DNA of 32,024 nucleotides from Bacteroidota bacterium (GTDB lineage: Bacteria > Bacteroidota > Bacteroidia > Chitinophagales > Saprospiraceae): NCBI GenBank assembly GCA_029567325.1, contig JAKQLF010000007.1:1-32024 (forward strand). The letters are read 5' to 3'. The notes below the pieces were generated by a model. That model was not told where the DNA came from and did not search any database. It was given only the letters and a program-made list of their open reading frames with translations. Each line of letters opens with the position of its first letter. The stretch's first letter is position 1. A program made the position numbers and the translations under genes. Below, piece by piece: positions 15,998 through 23,829 of the stretch.

Positions 15998-16405
15998 TTA
16001 CACGTTGTCACCATATTCCATGGCGGTGAGTCTATCATCAATAAATTTTATTCCTGAAATGGTTTCCAGGAAATTTTTTGGTTGCTCATTCCCAAGTAAT
16101 AAGTTTTCAGTCAATAACCAGTTATTGAAATCTTCTTTAGAATCAAAAACATCTATACCGTGCTCGAATAATGAAATCAAATAGACGAGGTGTTCTTTAA
16201 TGTTTCCTCTCAGTGTGATGTTTAATTTTCTATATGACCGTAATGTCTTGGAGCTTATATTTAAGATATCTGAAGTCTGCTCATCATTGAGGATTGTAAG
16301 ATCGTCTAAATAATTGATGTAGGTAGCATCAATTTCACCATTCTTAATATAGAAAAGCATTTCTGAAGAATTAACAATGCTTGGTATAGGTATTGATTTG
16401 TTCAT
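15998..16405 (-). CDS. Xre/ParS-MbcA-like antitoxin (DUF2384)
   Basis: Antitoxin and probable autorepressor for the RES toxin. In 135 residues, a helix-turn-helix is centred on SDILNISSKTLRSYRK (45-60), and the C-terminal DUF2384 toxin-binding region is FNNWLLTENLLLGNEQPKNFL then ISGIKFIDDRLTAMEYG. The order and length match Xre-RES modules. Start ATG 16405 lies only about 10 bases from the predicted transcription start, so the message is nearly leaderless. The palindromes immediately upstream are the obvious operator. Confidence 0.88.
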   Translation of the reverse strand: MNKSIPIPSIVNSSEMLFYIKNGEIDATYINYLDDLTILNDEQTSDILNISSKTLRSYRKLNITLRGNIKEHLVYLISLFEHGIDVFDSKEDFNNWLLTENLLLGNEQPKNFLETISGIKFIDDRLTAMEYGDNV

Positions 16406-16421
16406 TCCAGTATTCTTTCCA

Positions 16422-16429
16422 CAAAAATA
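16422..16429 (-). promoter_or_regulatory. Toxin-antitoxin promoter -7 box (TATTTTTG)
   Basis: On the minus strand TATTTTTG is an exact TAnnTTTG match, 17 bp from the antitoxin ATG. It directly abuts the palindromic operator on its upstream side. Confidence 0.6.
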
Positions 16430-16462
16430 GGAAATATTTCCGAATCTGGTCGGAATATTTTC
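16430..16462. promoter_or_regulatory. Palindromic operator of the RES/Xre module
   Basis: GGAAATATTTCC (16430-16441) is a perfect 12-bp palindrome. It overlaps a second dyad, TTCCGA-N6-TCGGAA (16438-16455), whose right arm continues as TCGGAATATTTTC. Thus two related half-site pairs lie beside the -7 box, where a bound Xre-type antitoxin would block RNA polymerase. Binding is inferred. Confidence 0.6.
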
Positions 16463-16525
16463 TTATTTTTCCTTAGAGAAGAATATTTATTTGACATGTT
16501 ATATTAAATCTTCATTTTTGGGCAT

Positions 16526-16553
16526 AAAAAAAGCCATCCGAAATTCGAATGGC
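16526..16553 (-). terminator. Intrinsic terminator after rpmA
   Basis: On the minus strand a hairpin with GCCAT/ATGGC arms (one mismatch, then CGAA/TTCG) is followed by seven T. It lies 28 bp past the rpmA stop and also faces the toxin-antitoxin promoter, separating the two units. Confidence 0.75.
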
Positions 16554-16581
16554 CTTTTATGCTATTTGCAAAATAAATTGC

Positions 16582-16941
16582 TTATTCCTCTTCTTCGCTA
16601 GTTGCTTGAACTGGAGCTGCTGCAGGTGCTGCTGGAGCAGGACTTGCTTTTACTGCTACAGGAACATCAGAAGTTTCTTCTACTGCTTCAAAAGCTGAGA
16701 TAGAAACAATTCTTCTGTCATCCTTAGTTTTTTTGAAAACTACTGTACCGTCAACTTGTGCATGCAAGGTAAAGTCTTTACCCATGTATACATTTTTGCC
16801 AGCATGAAACTTAGTTCCTTTTTGTCTGATGAGAATGTTTCCTGCAATTGCAGTTTGACCACCAAACAATTTTACGCCTAGTCTTTTACTTTTACTATCC
16901 CGTCCGTTGTCCGAACTACCGGCTCCTTTTTTGTGTGCCAT
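16582..16941 (-). CDS. rpmA: 50S ribosomal protein L27 with acidic C-terminal tail
   Basis: Large-subunit protein whose N-terminus reaches the peptidyl-transferase centre. [22 protein letters not shown] is the conserved start, with no cleavable N-terminal extension of the Firmicutes kind. [15 protein letters not shown] and GKDFTLHA follow. The usual L27 is about 85 residues; this one has 119 because of a low-complexity tail rich in Ala, Pro and Glu (residues about 92-119, ending SEEEE). The gene follows rplU after 28 bp and ends before a clear terminator. Confidence 0.97.
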   Translation of the reverse strand: MAHKKGAGSSDNGRDSKSKRLGVKLFGGQTAIAGNILIRQKGTKFHAGKNVYMGKDFTLHAQVDGTVVFKKTKDDRRIVSISAFEAVEETSDVPVAVKASPAPAAPAAAPVQATSEEEE

Positions 16942-16969
16942 GACTTATACTTTTTTTTTGGTGATGAAA

Positions 16970-17281
16970 TTAAGCAGTAATAGAATCAATCTTGATCTTA
17001 GTAAAAGATTGTCTGTGGCCATTTTTCTTCTTGTAGCCCTTTCTTCTCTTTTTCTTGAAAACGATGACTTTGTCACCTTTCTGGTTGCCCAAAACTGTAG
17101 CTGATACCAATGCACCACTTACACTCGGCTTGCCTACGATAGTTGAAGCAGCGTTGATGACCATATTTACGTGGTCAAATGTTACTGCGTCGCCTTCGTT
17201 AGCTTCTAACTGGTGGACGAAGATCTCTTGACCCTCTGTCACTTTAAACTGTTGACCAGCGATTGTTACGATTGCAATCAT
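16970..17281 (-). CDS. rplU: 50S ribosomal protein L21
   Basis: A 103-residue L21 of standard length. MIAIVTIAGQQFKVTEGQEI is the usual opening, and FKKKRRKGYKKKNGHRQSFT is the conserved basic rRNA-binding block. It is first in the rplU-rpmA operon, with a strong two-element promoter about 35 bp upstream. Confidence 0.97.
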   Translation of the reverse strand: MIAIVTIAGQQFKVTEGQEIFVHQLEANEGDAVTFDHVNMVINAASTIVGKPSVSGALVSATVLGNQKGDKVIVFKKKRRKGYKKKNGHRQSFTKIKIDSITA

Positions 17282-17314
17282 TGTTAATTAATTTAAGTAT
17301 TTCAAAATGAGGTG

Positions 17315-17346
17315 CAAAGGTAGTGTAAGTTTTTAAGAATTCCAAA
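17315..17346 (-). promoter_or_regulatory. rplU: rplU-rpmA promoter (TTTG-N20-TACCTTTG)
   Basis: On the minus strand TTTG (17346-17343) and TACCTTTG (17322-17315) are separated by 20 bases, the expected arrangement for the Bacteroidota primary sigma factor. It is the best promoter in the window and supports the reading of the single-box candidates elsewhere. Confidence 0.75.
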
Positions 17347-17494
17347 AATATGTTTACAAAGTATTTAAATATTAATATTATCATCATTTGTAATCTCATA
17401 TTTTTTACCTTTTTAAAGCTAATGTCTTGAAAAATATGGTTTTGCTAGCAAATTTTAAATTATTTTGTGGCAAATCTAAACAAGTCAATCAGCA

Positions 17495-18283
17495 TTGCAA
17501 AATCAACATTTTTATTACTACTGTAAAGTTTCGGCTATCGAAAGAGGAACACTTTACATCGGAGAATCATTGGCAGATAGGGTAGAATCTTATGCCAATG
17601 ACGATGAGTTTTTAGATAGCTTAGTGCAAAGTTTGGAATCTGGGGGTGGGTTAAGACCTTTGTTTGTATTTATACATGGTTATATGGCTGATGTGACACC
17701 CGTCAATAAGGTGATGAGTTTTGTCATAGCAAAGGAAATATTTACGGGCCAAGATCAAGTAGTCTTACACTTACACTGGCAAGGGAAGTTATTATACAGT
17801 TCAACTCAATTGCATGTCTCAGATGTTGTAGGTCCCATGTTTGGGAAACTTTTGCAAGATTTGGATAATAAACTTGATGGTAAAGCAACATTCAATATTC
17901 TGGTTCATTCAATGGGTGGTTTTGTATTGCAACATTTATTGAAGGAAGTCAATATTTCAAATAAAATAAATGAATGCATCATGGCCGCACCTGATGTGGA
18001 AACAGAAGCTTTTATTCAATCAGATTATTTTGGCATTGACCCCAAAAAGTTACTTGTTCTTACATGTAAGGATGATAAAACTCTTGCTTTGGCAAATTTC
18101 ATGAATCCTTATCCGAGGTTAGGTGTTTCTGGCCACTTACTGGCGGAACATTCAATTCCTCATCATGAAATAAGCGATTTTTCTGATGATGATTTATTGG
18201 TTGGCAAAATCATGAAGCATCGGTACTTTTATACCAATCAGAAAATCAGAGCATTGATCGCTGAGCAATTGGCAAAATGTTAA
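17495..18283 (+). CDS. Alpha/beta hydrolase
   Basis: A 262-residue cytoplasmic alpha/beta hydrolase of unknown substrate. The oxyanion region is VFIHGYMAD (58-66), and the nucleophile elbow is VHSMGGFVLQ with Ser139. A late Asp/His pair is possible in TCKDDKTL and HSIPHHEISDF. The FIHGY and HSMGG pattern recalls the DUF900 group of esterase-like proteins. No signal peptide is present. The start must be TTG 17495: an in-frame TAA stands at 17477 and no ATG lies before conserved sequence. It ends sharing the palindromic bases TTAA with the stop of the convergent gene at 18280. Confidence 0.75.
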   Translation: MQNQHFYYYCKVSAIERGTLYIGESLADRVESYANDDEFLDSLVQSLESGGGLRPLFVFIHGYMADVTPVNKVMSFVIAKEIFTGQDQVVLHLHWQGKLLYSSTQLHVSDVVGPMFGKLLQDLDNKLDGKATFNILVHSMGGFVLQHLLKEVNISNKINECIMAAPDVETEAFIQSDYFGIDPKKLLVLTCKDDKTLALANFMNPYPRLGVSGHLLAEHSIPHHEISDFSDDDLLVGKIMKHRYFYTNQKIRALIAEQLAKC

Positions 18284-18693
18284 GCATCGGTGCTGCTTCT
18301 GATGGAAGTTATTCTTGCGAAGTGACTCACTCCGTCTTTTGCATTTAAAAACATCATCGCTCCTTTTTCAAGATTTGGAAAGAAAATGGTGACTCCATAA
18401 AATTCAGGAGTGACAATCATTCCATGCACAAAGTTTTGAGGCGGATAATAAAAAAACTTGATGCTTTCAACAAATTCCCAGTCATTGAGATTCATTTTCG
18501 AAGCTATTTGGATCAAAGAAGCTTTATAAATTGGAAACAATTTGTTCACTATTGCAACAGGAGGGTTAATTGATTGACTCATAAGTTCAGAATTGACTCC
18601 CAAATTGTCCATAAAATACCTCATAGCAACATCATAATCATCAGCAGAGTAAAGCAATTTTACCAACTCTTCAAAGTGTTTTTTATCTATCAT
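18280..18693 (-). CDS. Hypothetical protein, 137 aa
   Basis: I do not recognise the family. The protein is acidic to neutral with no signal peptide or membrane segment. The N-terminal half is helical (KKHFEELVKLLYSADDYDVAMRYFM), with a middle segment KFFYYPPQNFVHGMIVTPEFYGVTIFF that alternates like beta strands and a short tail. It could be a small cytosolic domain. ATG 18693 is the first in-frame start. It overlaps the convergent hydrolase by 4 bp at the stop and precedes the esterase stop region by about 40 bp, so it is the downstream neighbour of nothing on its own strand except possibly msrB-side genes. Confidence 0.6.
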   Translation of the reverse strand: MIDKKHFEELVKLLYSADDYDVAMRYFMDNLGVNSELMSQSINPPVAIVNKLFPIYKASLIQIASKMNLNDWEFVESIKFFYYPPQNFVHGMIVTPEFYGVTIFFPNLEKGAMMFLNAKDGVSHFARITSIRSSTDA

Positions 18694-18734
18694 TTTTTGT
18701 TTTATTAAAGTTATTACAATTGTAGCCCACGATT

Positions 18735-19739
18735 TTATGGATTTATTTTAAGTTGACCAGACTCAAGTATGATTCTGCCACCATTATAAAGGTGTAATCT
18801 TTTTGTATGCGCAATGCTATTTATTTTCACTGGATTATTCCGATCAATTACGGTTTCTGAGCTGAGATTTGGAACAAATCCGCGACTCCAATAAATACTA
18901 TTTTCCCACGCTCCATTTGATGGGCCAAGCCAATAATTGAAAATTGGTCTTTTATGTGTCAATAACCATTCGTATACGTTGAGCCCATTTGGTCTGAAAG
19001 TCAGGTTATAAGTAGCTGACCACGCGTTGTGACTGTTTGAAATAAAGGTTGTTTTGATGGCCATTGGCAAAGGAGCTGGTTTATTGGCATTGATAAAGTT
19101 TACCATATTGGTTGTTGTGGAATCTGGCACTGTAGGATCACCATTGTTGTGCGTCGCCCAAACAGGTAACCTGGCCACTGCCATTATCTTTGCGCGATAG
19201 GTATTTGCACCTGTTGCACCACACACTGGGACAATAGCAGCTATTCTTCTACACTTTTTATAACTATCTGCAGCGTAATTCCAGGTAATGCCACCACCCA
19301 TACTCAATCCAGTGAGGTAAATCCTAGAAGTGTCAACTTTGTAATTCGCAATTGCATAATTGATGAGGGTATCCATGTGACCGACTGATGGCCATGCCAC
19401 ATACTGTGGAGACAGAACAATGAATTTATAGTGTTGTCCATTCACAAAAAAGGAGTCGGGGAATATCCCATCTTTTATTTGTTTGGGAGTACCATTGGCA
19501 AGTACTTTTGGCAAATTGGCAGCGCTTCCATTTCCAGTTTCTCCAGCACCATGGGAAAAAATGATGAGTGGGTAAAGAACGGTGTCTCCTGCTTGATAGC
19601 CTTTGGGTAAATACTCGTAAAAACCCTTGATATTTGAGCAGACGGTGATATATTTTGGAGTATGCGTTTGTGCAAATAAAGTAAAGGGAAATAGAATGAA
19701 AATTAATAGTGAAATGGAAATGTAAGAATGAAATTTCAT
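18735..19739 (-). CDS. Secreted PHB-depolymerase/esterase-like alpha/beta hydrolase
   Basis: A 334-residue exported esterase, chosen from ATG 19739 rather than the in-frame TTG 19745. Signal peptide MKFHSYISISLLIFILF ends near FAQ (residue 24). LIIFSHGAGETGNG (58-71) is the oxyanion loop, GLSMGGG holds Ser146, HNNGDPTVP suggests acid Asp201, and SNSHNAW supplies His237: a complete triad of the LpqC/PHB depolymerase-like family. After about residue 265 a beta-rich tail begins (YWLGPSNGAWENSIYWSRGFVP, then LHLYNGGRIILESGQLKI), resembling the exposed beta-repeat modules found in Bacteroidota surface proteins. No sorting tail is seen. The substrate is unknown; short-chain ester or polymer is possible. 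Confidence 0.8.
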   Translation of the reverse strand: MKFHSYISISLLIFILFPFTLFAQTHTPKYITVCSNIKGFYEYLPKGYQAGDTVLYPLIIFSHGAGETGNGSAANLPKVLANGTPKQIKDGIFPDSFFVNGQHYKFIVLSPQYVAWPSVGHMDTLINYAIANYKVDTSRIYLTGLSMGGGITWNYAADSYKKCRRIAAIVPVCGATGANTYRAKIMAVARLPVWATHNNGDPTVPDSTTTNMVNFINANKPAPLPMAIKTTFISNSHNAWSATYNLTFRPNGLNVYEWLLTHKRPIFNYWLGPSNGAWENSIYWSRGFVPNLSSETVIDRNNPVKINSIAHTKRLHLYNGGRIILESGQLKINP

Positions 19740-19847
19740 AGTCAAGCAATTGAAAAAGTTTGTAATTTGGGAGAGAACCTTTGCATTGCCAGACGTAAAA
19801 TTACAATTTTTTAATGAATAGCAACTTTATTTTGTCCCGCTTAACCC

Positions 19848-20405
19848 TTAATTATTGCTCTTTACAAAGCTCAAAGAAACGCCGTTGATACAATATCTCA
19901 AACCAGTCGGTTGAGGGCCATCGTCAAAAACATGACCTAAATGACCACCACATTTTGCACACATCAATTCAGTCCTAGGATAGTCCAAAAGATGATCCGT
20001 GTCTTTGATGATGTGCCGATCGTCAGCAGTTTTCCAAAAACTCGGCCAGCCAGTTCCCGATTCAAATTTTTCTTCGCTTCGGAATAAGGGCAAACCGCAA
20101 GCTGCACAAGCGAAAATGCCCTCTCTTTTTTCATTCAGTAAATCACTAGTAAATGACCTTTCTGTACCTTTTTCTCTCAAAACATAATACTGTGCAGGTG
20201 ACAATTCTGCTTGCCATTTTTCTACGGATTTTATCACTGTTTTTATAGTGTCACCCAAACTGTTGACAAAGTAGGATGGCATATTTTCAGCATAGTTTTT
20301 GACCACTTGAGCATTTTCATCAACAGTTTTAGATTGCGTTGATTTGCAGGTGAGAAACAGAGCCACCATTCCAAAAAATATGAAGTTACTTTTTATAAAA
20401 TTCAT
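19848..20405 (-). CDS. msrB: Peptide-methionine (R)-S-oxide reductase, lipoprotein
   Basis: Reduces methionine-R-sulfoxide in oxidised proteins. The 185-residue protein begins with a hydrophobic export signal and Cys20 (ALFLTCKS), an imperfect lipobox, so it is probably a periplasmic or outer-membrane lipoprotein. The catalytic domain spans about 58-185. Cys100/Cys103 and Cys149/Cys152 bind zinc, FESGTGWPSF is the hallmark, and RYCINGVSL carries catalytic Cys172. It starts 20 bp after the stop of the AAA+ gene on the same strand, so the two may share a transcript. Confidence 0.93.
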   Translation of the reverse strand: MNFIKSNFIFFGMVALFLTCKSTQSKTVDENAQVVKNYAENMPSYFVNSLGDTIKTVIKSVEKWQAELSPAQYYVLREKGTERSFTSDLLNEKREGIFACAACGLPLFRSEEKFESGTGWPSFWKTADDRHIIKDTDHLLDYPRTELMCAKCGGHLGHVFDDGPQPTGLRYCINGVSLSFVKSNN

Positions 20406-20425
20406 AAAATCGTATCAATAAATTA

Positions 20426-23056
20426 TTAAGAATTGGAATAGCCAATGCCTTTCGGTTGGTAAAAGTTGTCAACTTCGTTTTTAGGAGCTTTGGCTACGTC
20501 TTCTGCTGTGATGATGAAAGCAGCCCGTGGTTTTATTTCTTCTTCATCTGCAATCCTCAAATTTTGAGTCCTGATGATGCTTTGAATGAGTTTTCTCACC
20601 GTTCGCGCATTTCCAAAATATTTATCTCTTGATGAAAACATCTTGGCAACCAATTCGCCAATCATTTGTGCTGCGCCTGTACTGAGTTTCATTTTATATT
20701 CGCGAGCGGTAGTATTTGCGATTTCCATCAATTGCTCGACTTTATAATCTTCAAATTTCAAAACTCTGTCAAACCTGCTCGAAAGACCTGGGTTCATTTT
20801 GATGAAGTTGTTCATGTTTTCTGGATATCCGGCCACAAATACAAAGAATTTTCCTCTATCGTCTTCCATCCTTTTGAGCAAAGTCTGAATGGCTTCATTT
20901 CCAAAATCGCCTTGGTGAGATCCACTATTTGCCAAAGCATATGCTTCATCGATAAATAAAACCCCACCCATGGCTTCATCAATTTTTTCAGAGGTTTTGA
21001 TGGCAGTCTGGCCAACATATCCTGCAACCAATCCTTGTCTATCAGTTTCAACCAAATGTCCTCGCTCTATGATGCCAAGGGATTTATAAATTTTTGCAAG
21101 GATGCGCGCAACAGTTGTCTTACCGGTTCCCGGATTCCCAATAAATATGGTGTGCAAATTATAGGAAGACAATACGTTTTTACCAATGCTTTTATGATAC
21201 TGTACTATCTTTACAATTTCCAATATCTCGCGTTTCACCTCTTCCATTCCGATTAATTGCTCTAATTCAGAGATGGCTTCTTTTAATAAAACTTGATCTA
21301 CTGGAATATTTGGTATTTCTGATTTGAACTTGCTACCCAGTCCCACTACATCAGAAAATATGACTGTTTGTAATTTTTTATTGGTGAGTTTATTGAAATT
21401 GCTGCCTTGCATGAGCCTCAAACCCATATTCATTTTGGATTGCTCAATGAGATCAAAAACAAATCTTGCGTTTCCAAATGACTTATCTCTATTTCTATAT
21501 GCTTCGACAATGATCTCGTTGAGTCTTGATTTTGCAGATTCGTCTAACGTAACTTGTTTTTCATTGGCTGCTAAATCGGCAATTTCCTGAAGTTGCTGAG
21601 GCAGGTAATCCACGAAATTATACACATTTTTAAACCTGGAATTAAGGCCAGGATTTGATTCTATGAATGTCTTCATTTCTTTGGGATAGCCAGCTACAAT
21701 TACGGCCATATCCTCATTATTTTCAGACATTTCTTTGACCAATAGTTCAATGACCTCTCGACCAAAATCCTTGGTGTCTTCTTGAGATCTCGCTAAACTA
21801 TAAGCCTCATCTATGAAAAGGACTCCTCCTTTTGCTTTTTTGATGGCTTCTTTGACTTTTGGCGCAGTTTGGCCAATGTATTCACCTACCAAATCACTGC
21901 GATCAACTACATGTACATGACCCAAACTGAGCAATCCCATTTTGTGATAGAGTTTCCCCATCAATTTTGCAACGGTTGTTTTACCAGTTCCAGGGTTGCC
22001 AATGAATACAGAATGAATCTCAAAATGTTGCTTGTCGCTAAAGCCTTTGTCTTGCCTTAATTTTAAAAATTTCAAATACATGGCGTGATCATAGACCTTT
22101 TGTTTGATTTCAGTCAAACCAACCAAGCCAGTCAATTTCATCATGACGTCTTCAAAACTTTCATTGTTGGGATCAATAATGGTTTGAGGAAGCAATTGTC
22201 TGGAGTCAGGAAGTAACACTGCGGGAATACCTTTTACCAATCTCTTGGAAACTTCAAAATGACTGACTGCAATGATTTTGTCGAGGAATGAAATTTCAAC
22301 TCTGTACTTACCCAAATGCCACGAACCTGGAGTATTGGCCCCATAACCACTGAGAATGCTGAAAAATTCTTCTTCTGCCTTCACAGTCTGGAGTCGGGTA
22401 GTGCTCGCTTTTAATTCACCTGCTTCATTGTAATATTTGATGAATAATTCACACTGCCATTCTCGGCTACGGTAAGCATTTTTAAAATAAGCTTCTGTGA
22501 ATATATACTTGGTCTGTTCTACGTCAAACTCGATGAGAAAGTTTCTTTCCGTACTCATCATTTCATCATAATGGCCTTCATAAAATTTCAAGGCTTGAAT
22601 TTGAAGGTAATTCTCGGGACTGAGATTATTAGATCCAGTGTCTTCGATGTAAAAATATTTCGTGGCTATAGCTTCGCCATTGATGAAAGCTTGCCAATAA
22701 TATGAACCTTTTTTCCAGAACGAACCTTCTTTTTTATTTCCCCAACCTTCTCTGATGTACACAATGGGGTCGTATTTACTCACTTTTTTTCTAAAGGACA
22801 AATTGCAAATGGACTTCTGGGTTTTATCTGCTTCAAAACACTTGAGCATGATGTCTACATCCCAGCTGTCAATGTCAAAAAATTTATTGTAGAGAGACAA
22901 TTCCACGTAGATGTAATCAGTCTCTATGCGATCAAATACTTGTCGGTATTTCTTTCTATTATCATATAACCATTCGATTGAAGTGTATACCTTCAGTTCT
23001 TTAAATTTAAATTTAGACTGTTGGTTTTCACTTGCGTTGAGGCTTACTTCTTCCAT
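20426..23056 (-). CDS. Double CbbX/SpoVK-type AAA+ ATPase with duplicated N-terminal beta domain
   Basis: An 876-residue cytoplasmic protein. Residues about 20-140 and 150-270 look like two copies of one beta-rich domain: YIYVELSLYNKFFDIDSWDV matches YIFTEAYFKNAYRSREWQCE, and GEAIATKYFYIED matches DKIIAVSHFEVS. Two AAA+ domains of the CbbX/CfxQ family follow. Walker A is GNPGTGKTT at 353-361 and at 640-648; Walker B is LFIDEA at 413-418 and 700-705. NPGLNSRF and NPGLSSRF carry the arginine-finger region, and RNRDKSFGNAR and SSRDKYFGNAR the sensor-2-like end. Both ATP sites look intact. The family remodels or activates partner complexes (for example Rubisco activase CbbX, type VII EccA); the partner here is unknown. 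MsrB follows after 20 bp. Confidence 0.88.
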   Translation of the reverse strand: MEEVSLNASENQQSKFKFKELKVYTSIEWLYDNRKKYRQVFDRIETDYIYVELSLYNKFFDIDSWDVDIMLKCFEADKTQKSICNLSFRKKVSKYDPIVYIREGWGNKKEGSFWKKGSYYWQAFINGEAIATKYFYIEDTGSNNLSPENYLQIQALKFYEGHYDEMMSTERNFLIEFDVEQTKYIFTEAYFKNAYRSREWQCELFIKYYNEAGELKASTTRLQTVKAEEEFFSILSGYGANTPGSWHLGKYRVEISFLDKIIAVSHFEVSKRLVKGIPAVLLPDSRQLLPQTIIDPNNESFEDVMMKLTGLVGLTEIKQKVYDHAMYLKFLKLRQDKGFSDKQHFEIHSVFIGNPGTGKTTVAKLMGKLYHKMGLLSLGHVHVVDRSDLVGEYIGQTAPKVKEAIKKAKGGVLFIDEAYSLARSQEDTKDFGREVIELLVKEMSENNEDMAVIVAGYPKEMKTFIESNPGLNSRFKNVYNFVDYLPQQLQEIADLAANEKQVTLDESAKSRLNEIIVEAYRNRDKSFGNARFVFDLIEQSKMNMGLRLMQGSNFNKLTNKKLQTVIFSDVVGLGSKFKSEIPNIPVDQVLLKEAISELEQLIGMEEVKREILEIVKIVQYHKSIGKNVLSSYNLHTIFIGNPGTGKTTVARILAKIYKSLGIIERGHLVETDRQGLVAGYVGQTAIKTSEKIDEAMGGVLFIDEAYALANSGSHQGDFGNEAIQTLLKRMEDDRGKFFVFVAGYPENMNNFIKMNPGLSSRFDRVLKFEDYKVEQLMEIANTTAREYKMKLSTGAAQMIGELVAKMFSSRDKYFGNARTVRKLIQSIIRTQNLRIADEEEIKPRAAFIITAEDVAKAPKNEVDNFYQPKGIGYSNS

Positions 23057-23221
23057 AATGTATCGGTTATTCCTAGGGTAATATAATATTATATGAATAT
23101 GATTTCCAAAAATTTCGAATTAAATATTAAAAGTTGATAGATTGGAGATAGGAAATAGGAAAAGGTAAAATGAAGAACTAAGACAGAAAATGGTGAAGTT
23201 TCATGATTTTAGCTATCGTTG

Positions 23222-23293
23222 GCCACGAGCTTCGAGCCACGAGCGATAAGTCTTTTGTGAATTAGTTTTCAGCTTTCAGCAATCAGCAATCAG
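23222..23293. repeat. Short direct repeats in intergenic DNA
   Basis: GCCACGAGC occurs at 23222-23230 and 23236-23244, flanked by TATCG and CGATA. Farther on, AGCTTTCAGC is followed by two CAATCAG-like units (23271-23293). They resemble short interspersed intergenic elements common in Bacteroidota genomes. No coding potential is seen from 23057 to 23340. Confidence 0.5.
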
Positions 23294-23355
23294 TTTTTGC
23301 ATTTTTTTATAATTAAGACTTTTAAGTAGGCTTTCAAGACTAAATGTGGATTTGA

Positions 23356-23545
23356 GCAGAACCCGAACAATGTTTTACTATTGGTAGGATGGCTTCAGAA
23401 ATAATAGGGCCTTCAATCATAAACCTACAAACATAGTTTTTTGCAGAACCCGAACAGGGTTCAATTTGAATAACCATGGGTGAAACCCGGGTATAAAAAA
23501 TAAAGATCTTGCAACCCCGAAGTGGCCTAAAGTGAGTTGAATAAA
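23356..23545. repeat. Intergenic repeat, copy 1 (with a truncated start fragment)
   Basis: Bases 23370-23540 match 23576-23745 at about 206 bp offset with only scattered changes: GTTTTACTATTGGTAGGATG, then GGCCTTCAATCATAAACC, AACCCGAACAGGGTT and ACCATGGGT. A fragment GCAGAACCCGAACA (23356-23369) repeats bases 23443-23456, as if a third copy were truncated. Internal stem-loops such as AACCC-N5-GGGTT are present. Apparent reading frames through it are shadows of the repeat. Confidence 0.8.
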
Positions 23546-23575
23546 ACACCAACCAAGTTTTTGGATAAAAATCGT

Positions 23576-23745
23576 ATGTTTTACTATTGGTAGGATGGCT
23601 CCAGAAATAATATGGCCTTCAATCATAAACCTACAAACATAGTTTTTTGAAGAACCCGAACAGGGTTCAATTTGAATAACCATGGGTAAAACCCGTGGAA
23701 AAAAGAATAAAAGTGTAGCAACCCCGAAGCGGGTTGAATTGAACA
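23576..23745. repeat. Intergenic repeat, copy 2
   Basis: Second copy of the unit at 23370-23540. It contains CCATGGGT-AAA-ACCCGTGG (one wobble pair) and AACCC-N6-GGGTT near its end, so the transcript could fold into a chain of hairpins. It ends about 28 bp before the strong terminator. No transposase or target duplication is visible. Confidence 0.8.
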
Positions 23746-23772
23746 CGATGTTGGTTTTACACTGAAATATTA

Positions 23773-23812
23773 AATAAAAAAGGCCAACATAAATACATTG
23801 GCCTTTTTTATT
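23773..23812. terminator. Strong bidirectional intrinsic terminator
   Basis: AATAAAAAAGGCCAA and its perfect complement TTGGCCTTTTTTATT enclose a 10-base loop. The 15-bp stem with A and T runs works in both directions; the nearest user is the ChlI-like gene, whose stop is 18 bp away on the minus strand. Confidence 0.9.
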
Positions 23813-23829
23813 ATTCACCTATTGAAAGA

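Noticed and set aside
23356-23745. CRISPR array or insertion sequence
   Set aside because: Only two long units with no regular spacers, no cas gene, no transposase and no terminal inverted repeats or target duplication.
23340-23818. Overlapping 70- and 133-codon frames in the intergenic repeat
   Set aside because: Their sequence is duplicated because the DNA repeat is duplicated, with different frames open in each copy. They are by-products of the repeat.
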